Assembly (NCBI RefSeq): GCF_012395835.1
Contig: NZ_JAAZSQ010000003.1
Coordinates: 63,396-127,395, forward strand
Length of the DNA: 64,000 nt
Source: Arthrobacter mobilis
GTDB lineage: Bacteria; Actinomycetota; Actinomycetes; Actinomycetales; Micrococcaceae
Direction of reading: 5' to 3'
The notes beneath the pieces are model-generated. The model worked only from the letters and a program-made list of their open reading frames with translations. It did no database searches and was not told the origin of the DNA. How positions within the stretch are numbered: position 1 is the stretch's first letter; each line of letters begins with the position of its first letter. Shown in pieces: positions 56,849 through 64,000 of the stretch. Both the position numbers and the translations under genes were made by a program.

Positions 56849-57627
56849 GTCTTGCTCCAATCTCTAGGGAATGTTGCAACTTAATCGTTACATCAGCATG
56901 CTTGCCATTCGCAAAGAGAATGAGTTACTTGCGGGCAAAAAGAGGCGAACCTGCTGGCAGGGGTGGACAGGCGGCTCCGACCTGCGGCAACATATTCGCC
57001 CGCGCGAGGGTGCGGACAATGAGGTTCGACTCTTCCCTTGGAGACCGGCGGGAGGTGATCCCGGATACAAGTTGGTTCACGCCGAAGCCAAATCATTTTC
57101 AAGATCCGGCGCATTGAAGCCTGGAGGTGCCAGTGTCGGTCCCTTTCCACCGCCGTACGGCCGAGGTCCCTCAATCCGGGTTCGGGGGCGGTCCGTGGAC
57201 GCCGCTGTTCGCTGGGCGGGGCTGAATTTCAAGAAGGCGCTGTGGGCGGGCGCTGTCTGATGTATCCGATATGGACGGGGGCACGGACTAGACCGGCCAG
57301 AAAATGGAGCATTTGCGGGCCAGCGCATTCGACTCGCTGGAAGGGCTGCCTGCCGTCGGGGATTCCGGCGGACAGGCCGTCCTGCGTGAAATGGATGATC
57401 AACATGAATCCAAGGGAAAGCGGCATTGTGCCCAGCCTCGGAAGGTCGCCGACGCGATTGATGTTGAGGCCGCACCGCTCCGCTCCCCTGGGAATCCTGA
57501 TCGCCGGCGCCGGGCAGCCACCAATTGAGGCAGGCTGCGGAACGACTGTAGTCACCGGCCTCTAAGCCTGTCCCCCGGTGAATGTATCTGCGTCGGAAGG
57601 TGTCCGCCGCCGCGGCGGCCCGCAGCT
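56849..57627. other. Gap, 779 bases
   Basis: I find no gene I can support. Several overlapping short frames occur on both strands; minus-strand residues around MLIIHFTQDGLSAGIPDGRQ look slightly protein-like, and may be a relic. Includes the 15-base string AGCATGCTTGCCATT (56895-56909), which also occurs as the complement of 3017-3031. Confidence 0.45.
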
Positions 57628-58203
57628 TCAGTCCGCCCGGCCGGCGGAGAGGGTCCGGGCCCACCATTCCAGCCCCTCGGCGAGGGCGGCGAGCTTCGGC
57701 TCGATCCGTTCGAACACGCTGAAATCGCCAGGGTCTTTCGACTTCATGGCGGGGCGGATGTCCTCGGGCAGGATGTGCACGGCGTGACGCATCGGCGCCA
57801 TCTCGAACTCGACGGCCACCTCGCGCAGCTGCTCGATCGCCCGGGCGCCGCCGACGCCGCCCCATCCGATGAAGGCGACCGGCTTGCGCCTCCACTCGAT
57901 GAAGGTATGGTCCATGGCATTCTTCAGCACCGCCGGATAGCCGTGGTTGTACTCGCCCGTCAGGATGACGAAGCCTTCGGCCTCGTCCAGCTTCCGGCCC
58001 AGTCTTGCCACTTCCGGCGTCGGGTAGTCGCGCAAGGTGACCGACGGGGGTTTCTGGTCGAAGAAGGGCAGCGGGTAATCCCGCAGGTCCACCAGTTCCA
58101 CCTCGAAGCCGCGGTCCTTCAGCCGCTGCACCGCCCACGGCGCCACCCTTTCACTGAAGCGACCGGTCCGGGTGGTACCCATAATGATCTGGATCCTGGT
58201 CAC
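57628..58203 (-). CDS. NAD(P)H-dependent FMN reductase
   Basis: A 191-residue flavodoxin-fold reductase (FMN_red family, like ArsH/YhdA/chromate reductases). TRIQIIMGTTRTGRFSERVAPW has the phosphate-binding loop, FVILTGEYNHGYPAVLKNAMD is diagnostic and GWGGVGGARAIEQLR follows. GTG start preceded by GGGAGGACACC. It may serve quinone, azo or metal reduction. Confidence 0.9.
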   Translation of the reverse strand: MTRIQIIMGTTRTGRFSERVAPWAVQRLKDRGFEVELVDLRDYPLPFFDQKPPSVTLRDYPTPEVARLGRKLDEAEGFVILTGEYNHGYPAVLKNAMDHTFIEWRRKPVAFIGWGGVGGARAIEQLREVAVEFEMAPMRHAVHILPEDIRPAMKSKDPGDFSVFERIEPKLAALAEGLEWWARTLSAGRAD

Positions 58204-58471
58204 GGTGTCCTCCCGGGAATCACGAAAGGCGGATCCTTCTGGGGGAAACCGGGACGGCGGCCATGTTATTTCCGGATCGTCCGTCCGGGCTGGTCAGGGC
58301 CGAGTGCGGCCCGGTTATCCGGCTGTCCGGCGTGCCTCACGGATTTTTTCCGGAGTCTATGAAAGCTTAGACGTTTAACCTAAACTTGGAACGTTGGCCG
58401 CGAAGGTTCGTTCCGGTGCCTGCTCCGGCCAGCGAGCCATTCACTACGCACAGCACGGAGAAACAACCCCC

Positions 58472-59167
58472 ATGCCACTCGCTCCCAAAATCGCCTCGGT
58501 TGCCCTGGCCGCAGGCCTCCTCGTATCAGGCGGGGCCGGTGCCGCCGTCGCAGCCGAGCCCAAGCCCGCATCCGTTGCCGCCGTCGACGGTTCCTACTCC
58601 GCCGAGGAGCTGGCTGCCCTGAAGAAGGCTGCCGCCGCCGAGAAGAAGGAAGCCGCAGAAGCCAGGAAGGCGCTGGCCAAGGCCAAGGCTGCAGAGAAGA
58701 AGGAAGCCGCCGAGGCCAGGAAGGCAGCGGCCAAGACCAAGGCCGAAGCCAAGAAGCTGGCCGCCGCCGAGAAGAAGCTCAAGGCGAAGGCAACCGCCGC
58801 GGCCAAGAAGGAAGCCGCAGCCGCCAAGAAGGCGCTGGCAGCTGCGAAGGTCGCAGAGAAGAAGGCAGCCCTCGAAGCGAAGAAGGCGGCCAAGCAGGCT
58901 GCTGACGCCGCCAAGAAGGCCGCCCGCGAGGCCCGCCAGGCCGAGGAGCGTGCCGCCGAACTGCGCGAGGCCGAGGAAGAGGCCGCCCGCGAAGCCGAGG
59001 AAGCGGCAGCGGAGGAGGCCGCGGAGCAGGAAGCCGGCGACGACGCCGCGTCGGATGACACCACGGACGGAACTGTCCCCGGTGACGAAACCACCTCGGG
59101 TGGCACCACCGACGGCGCCACGGAGGAAACGGACTCCGGTGACGTCCAGGAGCAGCCCGCGGCCTAA
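58472..59167 (+). CDS. Exported Lys/Ala/Glu coiled-coil protein
   Basis: A 231-residue exported protein. The signal MPLAPKIASVALAAGLLVSG ends near AVAA-EP. Residues about 45-175 are an almost uninterrupted Ala/Lys/Glu helix with repeated AEKKEAAEARKA-type units, and the tail is Thr/Asp/Gly-rich and acidic. It resembles TolA or histone-H1-like low-complexity proteins, so homology by composition alone is unreliable. GGAGAAA lies upstream of the ATG. Function unknown. Confidence 0.7.
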   Translation: MPLAPKIASVALAAGLLVSGGAGAAVAAEPKPASVAAVDGSYSAEELAALKKAAAAEKKEAAEARKALAKAKAAEKKEAAEARKAAAKTKAEAKKLAAAEKKLKAKATAAAKKEAAAAKKALAAAKVAEKKAALEAKKAAKQAADAAKKAAREARQAEERAAELREAEEEAAREAEEAAAEEAAEQEAGDDAASDDTTDGTVPGDETTSGGTTDGATEETDSGDVQEQPAA

Positions 59168-59354
59168 GCTGCCGGCCGTACCGCCATGGTGAAAGCGCCC
59201 CGGCCGCCGGTCATCCGGCCGGGGCGCTTTTTCCTGCGGCCGGCACCCCCGGTGTTGCGGAGGCCGTGGCTCGGTGCACTGTGGCAGGATCAATCCCAGC
59301 CAATCCGCACCGCAGGTCTTTGCCCAATCTGCCGCACACATGGGGAACACGAAC

Positions 59355-60146
59355 ATGCTCAAAGTCCATCTGGCGCGCCCGCTGGCGGCCCTCGCCGCCG
59401 CCGGAGCACTGCTGCTGGGCGGCTTCGCTGCCGTACCGGCCGGCGCTGCCGGCCCGAAAGCCACCGGGCCGTCCGCTGCGTCGGTACTGAACACCCTGCC
59501 GGTCAAGGGCAAGGCCGCCAAAACCGGCTATGACCGCGACAAGTTCGGCCCCGCCTGGTCCGACACGAACAAGAACGGCTGCGACACCCGCAATGACATC
59601 CTCAAGCGGGACCTGGCCCGCGACCGCTTCAAGGCCGGAACCCGCGACTGCGTCATCACCACCGGGACTCTGAAAGACCCCTACACAGGCAAGACCATCA
59701 GCCATGTGCGCGGCGGCAACAAGGTCGACATCGACCACGTCGTCGCCTTGGGCCAGGCGTGGGTGGCCGGCGCCCGGAAGCTGTCCACCGCCCAGCGGAC
59801 CGCTTTCGCCAACGATCCGCTGAACCTGCTTGCCGTGGACGCTTCCGCGAACCGCCAGAAGGGAGACCGCGAGGCCTCCGCCTGGCTGCCGAAAAACAAG
59901 TCCTTCCGCTGCACCTATGTGGCCACCCAGATCGCGGTGAAGAAGAAGTATGCCCTGTCGGTCACCTCGGCGGAGAAGTCCGCGATGAAACGGGTGCTCT
60001 CCTCCTGCCCGGGCCAGAAGTCGGTCAAGGTCACCCCGATCAAGCCCGCCGGCGGGAAGACCACCTCTCCGTCCAAGCCCCCGGTGAAGGACACTGCCCC
60101 GGCAAAAACCGTCAAACGTGTGCGCCCCGGGGCGTACTGCGCGTAA
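59355..60146 (+). CDS. Exported DUF1524/HNH nuclease, tail cut by a stop
   Basis: A 263-residue exported nuclease. The signal (LKVHLARPLAALAAAGALLL) ends near AGA-AG. The DUF1524/GmrSD-C-like HNH domain shows VDIDHVVALGQAW (DH), FANDPLNLLAVD and KGDREASAWLP, plus paired cysteines. After a Lys/Pro linker comes PGAYCA then TAA. The same frame continues for 31 codons (VAGYKGIGTNGRTYTCKTS... RLRWRA), the usual remainder of this tail module, to TGA at 60237. So the stop looks secondary. GGGGAA supports ATG 59355; ATG 59340 is an alternative. Confidence 0.85.
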   Translation: MLKVHLARPLAALAAAGALLLGGFAAVPAGAAGPKATGPSAASVLNTLPVKGKAAKTGYDRDKFGPAWSDTNKNGCDTRNDILKRDLARDRFKAGTRDCVITTGTLKDPYTGKTISHVRGGNKVDIDHVVALGQAWVAGARKLSTAQRTAFANDPLNLLAVDASANRQKGDREASAWLPKNKSFRCTYVATQIAVKKKYALSVTSAEKSAMKRVLSSCPGQKSVKVTPIKPAGGKTTSPSKPPVKDTAPAKTVKRVRPGAYCA

Positions 60147-60239
60147 GCAGTGGCGGGCTACAAGGGCATCGGTACCAACGGCCGGACCTACACCTGCAAG
60201 ACATCGGCCGCGGACAGCCGGCTGCGCTGGCGCGCCTGA
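60147..60239 (+). pseudogene. Detached C-terminal tail of the nuclease
   Basis: In frame with the nuclease after the TAA: GYKGIGTNGRTYTCKTSAADSRLRWRA then TGA. The Gly/Thr-rich strand, Cys and SRLRWR ending are the second half of the PGAYC...C...RWR module of such proteins. Without read-through it is not translated. Confidence 0.7.
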
Positions 60240-60354
60240 CGCCAGGTGAAGGACGGAAACGGAAGCGCCGGGTGCCCGGCGCTTCCGTTTCTTCTTCCCG
60301 GGGTTGGAAATTTGAAGCGGCAGCCCCCCGTTGTCGAGAAAGGATGATCCCGCC

Positions 60355-61131
60355 ATGCACCCTGGCTCTGTCAGTCCGCCAATTGTGGATGCGATCCGTG
60401 CCGGTGACTTCCCCGCGGTAATGACCGTCATCGGGACAGACCGTACCGGAGTGGCCCGGCACCGGAAGGACATCTCTGCCCTGTTCCAGGCCATCGCCGA
60501 TGCCCCGCACGGCTCCCGATCCCCGGAAGGGCACTGGCACGGGGAGCTGGACCGGCACTACGAGTGCGCGCTCGCTGCCCACATGGCCTGCATCGGGGCC
60601 GAACGGGCAGCGAAACTGACTGCAGTCCCCAGGCCGTTCGCCTCCAAAGCCATCCCGAAGCTGTTCCCGGGCGGGTTGCCCGTCTTCGTGACCGTCTGGT
60701 CCGAGCTCTACCAGCGCTCCCCGCGGAACTGGGACCGCATCGCCCACTACCCCGTTATGTTCGATTGGCTCCGCCGCGGTCTGGTGGATCCGCCCCGGCA
60801 GGACGGGGCGGTGAACCTGCTGCTCTCCCACCTGCCTGATACCCCGAATCCCGTGAAGTACCTGCGCGATAGACCCGGGCTGGTCGGGGTCACCTTGCCG
60901 GCGCTGTTCGATGCCGCAGTGCGCCCCTCCATCGGGGCGGCCGCGGTGGATTCCAACCTCCCGCCCGGCGACAGCCGCCGCATTGACATGACGGTGGCCG
61001 CCCTCGCGGCCGAAAACCTGTGGGAGCAGGAGATGGTGGAAGCCGGCATCGGCCGCGCCTGGGAAGCCCGGACCAGCCCCTTCCAGCGCCGCTGGCTGGC
61101 GGGCCTGCGCAGCCTGCTCGAGCAGGGTTGA
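60355..61131 (+). CDS. Hypothetical protein, 258 residues
   Basis: A soluble, helix-rich protein I do not recognise. The pattern DISALFQAIADAP, YECALAAHMACIGAERAAKLTAVP and VFVTVWSELYQRSPRNWDRIAHYPVMFDWLRRGLVDPP suggests paired alpha-helical repeats. No signal peptide, no cysteine pair. AGAAAGGA precedes ATG 60355. It stands between the two exported nuclease genes, in the direction of the first. Confidence 0.65.
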   Translation: MHPGSVSPPIVDAIRAGDFPAVMTVIGTDRTGVARHRKDISALFQAIADAPHGSRSPEGHWHGELDRHYECALAAHMACIGAERAAKLTAVPRPFASKAIPKLFPGGLPVFVTVWSELYQRSPRNWDRIAHYPVMFDWLRRGLVDPPRQDGAVNLLLSHLPDTPNPVKYLRDRPGLVGVTLPALFDAAVRPSIGAAAVDSNLPPGDSRRIDMTVAALAAENLWEQEMVEAGIGRAWEARTSPFQRRWLAGLRSLLEQG

Positions 61132-61265
61132 GGCGGCTTCAGCCGGCGGACTCGTCACCGTCGGAGGGCATTTCCCCGCCCACTTCCCCGAAGGTGTCCC
61201 CCGGCGCTTTCGGAGAACCGCCTGCGCTGATGCGCCGCCTGATCCCGGACCGCTTCCACAGGTTC

Positions 61266-61979
61266 TTATCCGCTACTGGCCGGCCCGGCCCCGCCCGGAG
61301 CCTCCGGGACCGGCTGGTCCGGACAGGAAGAGGTAAGGATCCGTTTGATGGCCGAGTGCTCAGCCGGGGTCATCCATAACCCGTACTTGGCCTTGACTGC
61401 CGTCTGCAGGGCCACGTACCGGCAGCGGAAGGCCCGGTTCGGCGGCAGCCAGGTGGCGGCATCGGCGTCGGACTTGGCATTGTTGGTGGGCCCGTCCACG
61501 GCCAGCAAGTTCAACGGGTCGTTGGCGAAGGCCTCGCGCTGCTTTGGGGCCAGCTGCTGCGCGCCGGTCTGCCAGGCCAGTGCCAGTGGGACGACGTGGT
61601 CGATCTGGACTTCTGCGCTGGTCCGGTCCCCGCGGACGAAGTCGATGACGGTGCCCGTGTAGGGGTCGGTCAGGGTGCCGGTGAGCACGATGCAGTTGCC
61701 GGTGCCGCGTTTGAACGTCTCGTCCACCAGGTCGCGTGCCAGGACGTCGTTGCGGGCGTCGCAGCCGTTGCGGTCCGGGTCCAGCCAGCCGTCACCGAAC
61801 TCTTCGCGCTCATAGCCGGTGCGCGGGGCGCGTCCCTTGACCGGTATGCTCTCCAGCTGCTCCAGGGCCGTTCCTGCCGGCGGCTCCCGGGCAGGCATCC
61901 CGACGTCGCAGCCGGCAGCGCCGAGGCTGATCAGGACGGCGGCAACGGCAGATAGGGCTCGGGAGGCTGATGTTCTCAT
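61266..61979 (-). CDS. DUF1524/HNH nuclease lipoprotein
   Basis: A 237-residue lipoprotein: signal ASRALSAVAAVLISLGAAGC with lipobox GAAGC. The nuclease domain matches its neighbour at 59.4 kb: GYEREEFGDGW, NGCDARNDVLARDL, QIDHVVPLALAWQTGAQ (DH), FANDPLNLLAVDGPTNNAKSD and a paired-Cys C-terminus. It lacks the PGAYC tail. Likely acts on extracellular nucleic acid. ATG 61979 is chosen to give the signal peptide. Confidence 0.88.
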   Translation of the reverse strand: MRTSASRALSAVAAVLISLGAAGCDVGMPAREPPAGTALEQLESIPVKGRAPRTGYEREEFGDGWLDPDRNGCDARNDVLARDLVDETFKRGTGNCIVLTGTLTDPYTGTVIDFVRGDRTSAEVQIDHVVPLALAWQTGAQQLAPKQREAFANDPLNLLAVDGPTNNAKSDADAATWLPPNRAFRCRYVALQTAVKAKYGLWMTPAEHSAIKRILTSSCPDQPVPEAPGGAGPASSG

Positions 61980-62039
61980 GGTTCTCGTGGGTGGTAGCTG
62001 TGCTGGCCATTTTCCCACGCACCCGGGCAACCTGTATCG

Positions 62040-62990
62040 TCAGCCCCGCTCGGCGAACGGGGGGACATGGTCGTGCGGCCCGAACGGCTTGAACCAGTCC
62101 TCGAACTTCATCGACGGAGCACCCTCCGGGCTGGCCGCCGGGTCGTTCTCGAAACCGTCCATTGCCGGGTCGTAGAGCATCATCGAGTCGGCGAAGCGCA
62201 GAAACGCATTCTCCAGCATGCCCAGCCAGTCCGGCGGCAGTTCGGCCTCGAGCTCCAGTTCCTCAGCCAGGTAGTCTGCCTCGGCCAGCAGGCACCGTAC
62301 GGCCAGTTCCTGGGCCACGCAGGACGGTTCCTTCCAGCCGGCCACCAGGTTCATCGACAGGTCGGTGCAGATGGTGAGGAAGCGCGCCGCGAAGCGGGTG
62401 TCATAGCGGTGGGCGAACTGCGGGGGCAGGTTGGCGATCACGTAGGTCTCGTCGATGTCGGCGGAGGTGGGGGTGCGGTCCCGCAGCAGGTCCAGATCAT
62501 TGAACAGTTCATCGGTCATGGCCGCCGCTGCATGCCAGAGCAGGCCGGCCAGCACCCTGGCCCGGTGCTCGGCGAGCCGGCGCTGCGCCTCCTCGGCAGC
62601 CTGATCGACACCCAGCAGATCCAGGTTCAGCCCGGTGACCCGGCGCGAGGCCTCCAGCAGGCTGGCCACCGGATCGTCGCCAATCCCGGTGGCCGCGGGC
62701 TCGCGCTCGTCCGACTCCCCCGCAAAGCCCGGCAGAGCCAGGTCGGCCACCCCGTGCCCTTGCGCCGGTTCGACCTTGCCCCGCAGCAGCCGGACGCCGG
62801 GAACGTCTTCGGCGATGGCCAGCGGGTCCATCGAGACGGCCAGGGCCGCATACAGGTCTGCCGAGGCCATGGCGATGTGCTCGGGGGTTTCGGCCTTGGC
62901 CACCGCGAAGCTGCGCATCGCCTCCGGGTCGGTAATGTCGAGGTCGATGGCAATGTAGATGGAAGCTTCGATTGGCTGGTCCGGGCTCAT
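62040..62990 (-). CDS. Hypothetical protein, 316 residues
   Basis: A soluble acidic protein without a family I recognise. The N-terminal strand-helix EASIYIAIDLDITDPEAMRSFAVAKA is ferredoxin-like. The C-terminal half is helical (ELAVRCLLAEADYLAEELELEAEL, then ENAFLRFADSMMLYDPAMDGFE) and ends in an aromatic stretch (KFEDWFKPFGPHDHVPPF). ATG 62990 is chosen: TAGTCT lies 7 bases upstream and the frame above it is unlike protein. It is divergent from phosphoketolase. Confidence 0.7.
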   Translation of the reverse strand: MSPDQPIEASIYIAIDLDITDPEAMRSFAVAKAETPEHIAMASADLYAALAVSMDPLAIAEDVPGVRLLRGKVEPAQGHGVADLALPGFAGESDEREPAATGIGDDPVASLLEASRRVTGLNLDLLGVDQAAEEAQRRLAEHRARVLAGLLWHAAAAMTDELFNDLDLLRDRTPTSADIDETYVIANLPPQFAHRYDTRFAARFLTICTDLSMNLVAGWKEPSCVAQELAVRCLLAEADYLAEELELEAELPPDWLGMLENAFLRFADSMMLYDPAMDGFENDPAASPEGAPSMKFEDWFKPFGPHDHVPPFAERG

Positions 62991-62997
62991 GCCGGAA

Positions 62998-63003
62998 AGA
63001 CTA
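62998..63003 (-). promoter_or_regulatory. -10 box of the 316-residue gene
   Basis: TAGTCT, minus strand, 7 bases before the ATG at 62990. Confidence 0.4.
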
Positions 63004-63283
63004 CCCGCTGGGGCCAAGCGAGGCAGCCGGTACCGGAAGGCCAACGTGGCGCGGCCCGGCCGGCGAAGGGCTCTGATCCGATTCGGCCGGCGGGCCGCAT
63101 CACCATGGTAGGCGCCGGCAGGCGTTTTGGCTCCGGTCTTTGCCAAACCGTGCCCGTGGTCACGGGTCAGTCTCGCCGCACTGCCTCCGCAGGAGGGCGC
63201 CTGCCAGCTGACCGCCCGGAAATGCAGGGCCGGGTGCGGCATCCCCCAATACCGCGCCCGGCCCCTGATGCACAGTCGCTGTT

Positions 63284-63315
63284 TCCTGGACAACATCCCC
63301 ACATGTTGTCCAGGA
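63284..63315. promoter_or_regulatory. Palindrome, 13-base arms
   Basis: TCCTGGACAACAT (63284-63296), a 6-base loop, then ATGTTGTCCAGGA (63303-63315), a perfect inverted repeat. It is followed by a second palindrome AGGAGCTCCT overlapping its end. It lies about 300 bases upstream of phosphoketolase and could be an operator or an RNA hairpin. Confidence 0.5.
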
Positions 63316-63622
63316 GCTCCTGTGTACGGCTTCGGCCCGCCCCGCTGCCTGTGATAAATCGTATGACCGGTACCGGTTTGGCGTCGACGAAATTTTTCCC
63401 AAAGGTTTGCGCCATACGGGCCGGCCTGCTGGGTCCCGTATGGCAGGCCAGGGGCCGGTTCGCCCTGGACGGGGGTGGGAACCGCCCCCGGTCCACGCTA
63501 GTGTGATCGCAGATCGGACCGCGCCGTGGGCAGGCAGACCTATGGATCCTGGACACCGCGTCCGGTCCCTGCCGGCGAACGCTCCCGCGCGCCTTCCCAC
63601 TCCCCTACGTTCAGGACATTAG

Positions 63623-64000
63623 ATGAACGACTCCCAGCCCTCCCGGAAGCCGGATCCCGTCCTCGGCCCCGACCAGCTCGAACGCATCAATGCGTGGTGG
63701 CGGGCAGCGAACTACCTGTCAGTCGGACAAATCTACTTGATGGACAACCCCCTGCTGCGCGAGCCGCTGCGCCCTGAACACATCAAGCCGCGGCTGCTGG
63801 GGCACTGGGGAACGACGCCGGGATTGAACTTCATCTACGCCCACCTCAACCGCGCCATCAGCGAGCGCGGCGTGGAGATGATGTACATCATGGGGCCGGG
63901 CCATGGAGGCCCCGGCCCGGTGGCAGCAGCCTGGCTGGAGGGCACCTACAGCGAGACCTATCCCAACGTGTCCCGGGACCTGGAAGGGATGCGGAGGCTG
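63623..64000 (+). CDS. xfp: Phosphoketolase, N-terminal part
   Basis: The first 126 residues of a xylulose-5-phosphate/fructose-6-phosphate phosphoketolase; the gene runs off the window. [33 protein letters not shown] and [31 protein letters not shown] are diagnostic; the GPGHGGP motif contributes to the thiamine diphosphate site. The enzyme splits sugar phosphates to acetyl phosphate and a triose or tetrose phosphate. Full length would be about 790-800 residues. Confidence 0.93.
   Translation, partial: MNDSQPSRKPDPVLGPDQLERINAWWRAANYLSVGQIYLMDNPLLREPLRPEHIKPRLLGHWGTTPGLNFIYAHLNRAISERGVEMMYIMGPGHGGPGPVAAAWLEGTYSETYPNVSRDLEGMRRL

Larger units (their letters stand above)
62991..63622. other. 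Gap upstream of phosphoketolase
   Basis: 632 bases between divergent genes. It carries the leaderless -10 box (62998-63003, minus), a 13-base-arm palindrome (63284-63315) and TAGTGT (63499-63504), a possible -10 for phosphoketolase. No gene is credible. Confidence 0.5.

Noticed and set aside
55895-56884. Long plus-strand frame overlapping the Trp-repeat exported gene
   Set aside because: The minus-strand frame has a signal peptide, a ribosome site and an ordered repeat; the plus frame is its GC-driven complement.
56895-56909. 15-base match to 3017-3031
   Set aside because: Chance matches of this length are expected several times in 64 kb, so the match alone is not evidence of relation.
57077-58138. 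353-residue minus-strand frame overlapping the FMN reductase
   Set aside because: It overlaps the reductase in another frame; the reductase frame has the flavodoxin motifs, the GTG start and a ribosome site.

Overview
The window is high-GC actinobacterial chromosome, most likely from Arthrobacter or a close relative in the Micrococcaceae. The evidence is a complete Pup-proteasome locus, the mycothiol gene mshC, rbpA, a naturally fused pafBC gene, DUF5703, and many genes whose start codon lies 6-8 bases after a TANNNT box with no Shine-Dalgarno (leaderless style). No rRNA, insertion sequence, integrase or CRISPR array is visible. One tRNA, Leu(GAG), is present.

Layout. 0-5.3 kb: small stress-type genes (SRPBCC, CBS pair, DUF1508, SDR plus PRC-barrel, GlsB/YeaQ membrane protein, a zinc-ribbon protein). 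5.2-11 kb: DUF418 membrane protein, DUF305 lipoprotein and a CPH-type copper ATPase with a CsoR-like operator in its promoter, then OsmC and a 49-residue membrane protein that is easy to miss. 11.5-19.3 kb: tRNA-Leu, M20 peptidase, acyl-CoA dehydrogenase, aldo/keto reductase, uppP, mshC and a PAC2 protein. 19.4-34.5 kb: HAD hydrolase, M50 protease, trmI, mpa/arc, dop, pup, prcB, prcA, pafA, two FKBPs, fused pafBC, a small membrane protein, tatA, tatC. 34.6-36.9 kb: katG, which interrupts the usual tatC-helY adjacency. 37.2-45.9 kb: helY, amidohydrolase, a structured gap, polyprenol-phosphate mannose synthase converging on rbpA, SPFH/NfeD pair, RlmA-like methyltransferase. 46-51.9 kb: peptide deformylase, small membrane protein, lipoprotein, secreted esterase with a beta-propeller-like tail, HD hydrolase, MFS exporter. 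52-64 kb is more accessory: a DrrC-type UvrA paralogue, a DHFR-fold reductase, two repetitive exported proteins (one with a Trp-containing 11-residue repeat, one a Lys/Ala/Glu coiled coil), an FMN reductase, two exported DUF1524/HNH nucleases (one cut short by an in-frame stop), two unknown proteins and the start of phosphoketolase.

How the parts work together. The 16-40 kb core keeps the order known from Mycobacterium tuberculosis (uppP, mshC, PAC2, trmI, mpa, dop, pup, prcBA, pafA, pafBC, tatAC, helY). Dop deamidates Pup, PafA ligates it to targets, Mpa unfolds them, and PrcBA degrades them. PafBC is a DNA-damage transcription activator. Around 42-43 kb the ppm1/rbpA adjacency is also the mycobacterial one.

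Most unusual signals: a gene-free stretch at 41.75-42.1 kb with a 32-base palindrome and interleaved complementary segments in pseudoknot order; the katG insertion; the Trp hendecad exported protein; the in-frame stop inside an otherwise readable nuclease tail; and the recurrent leaderless start architecture.
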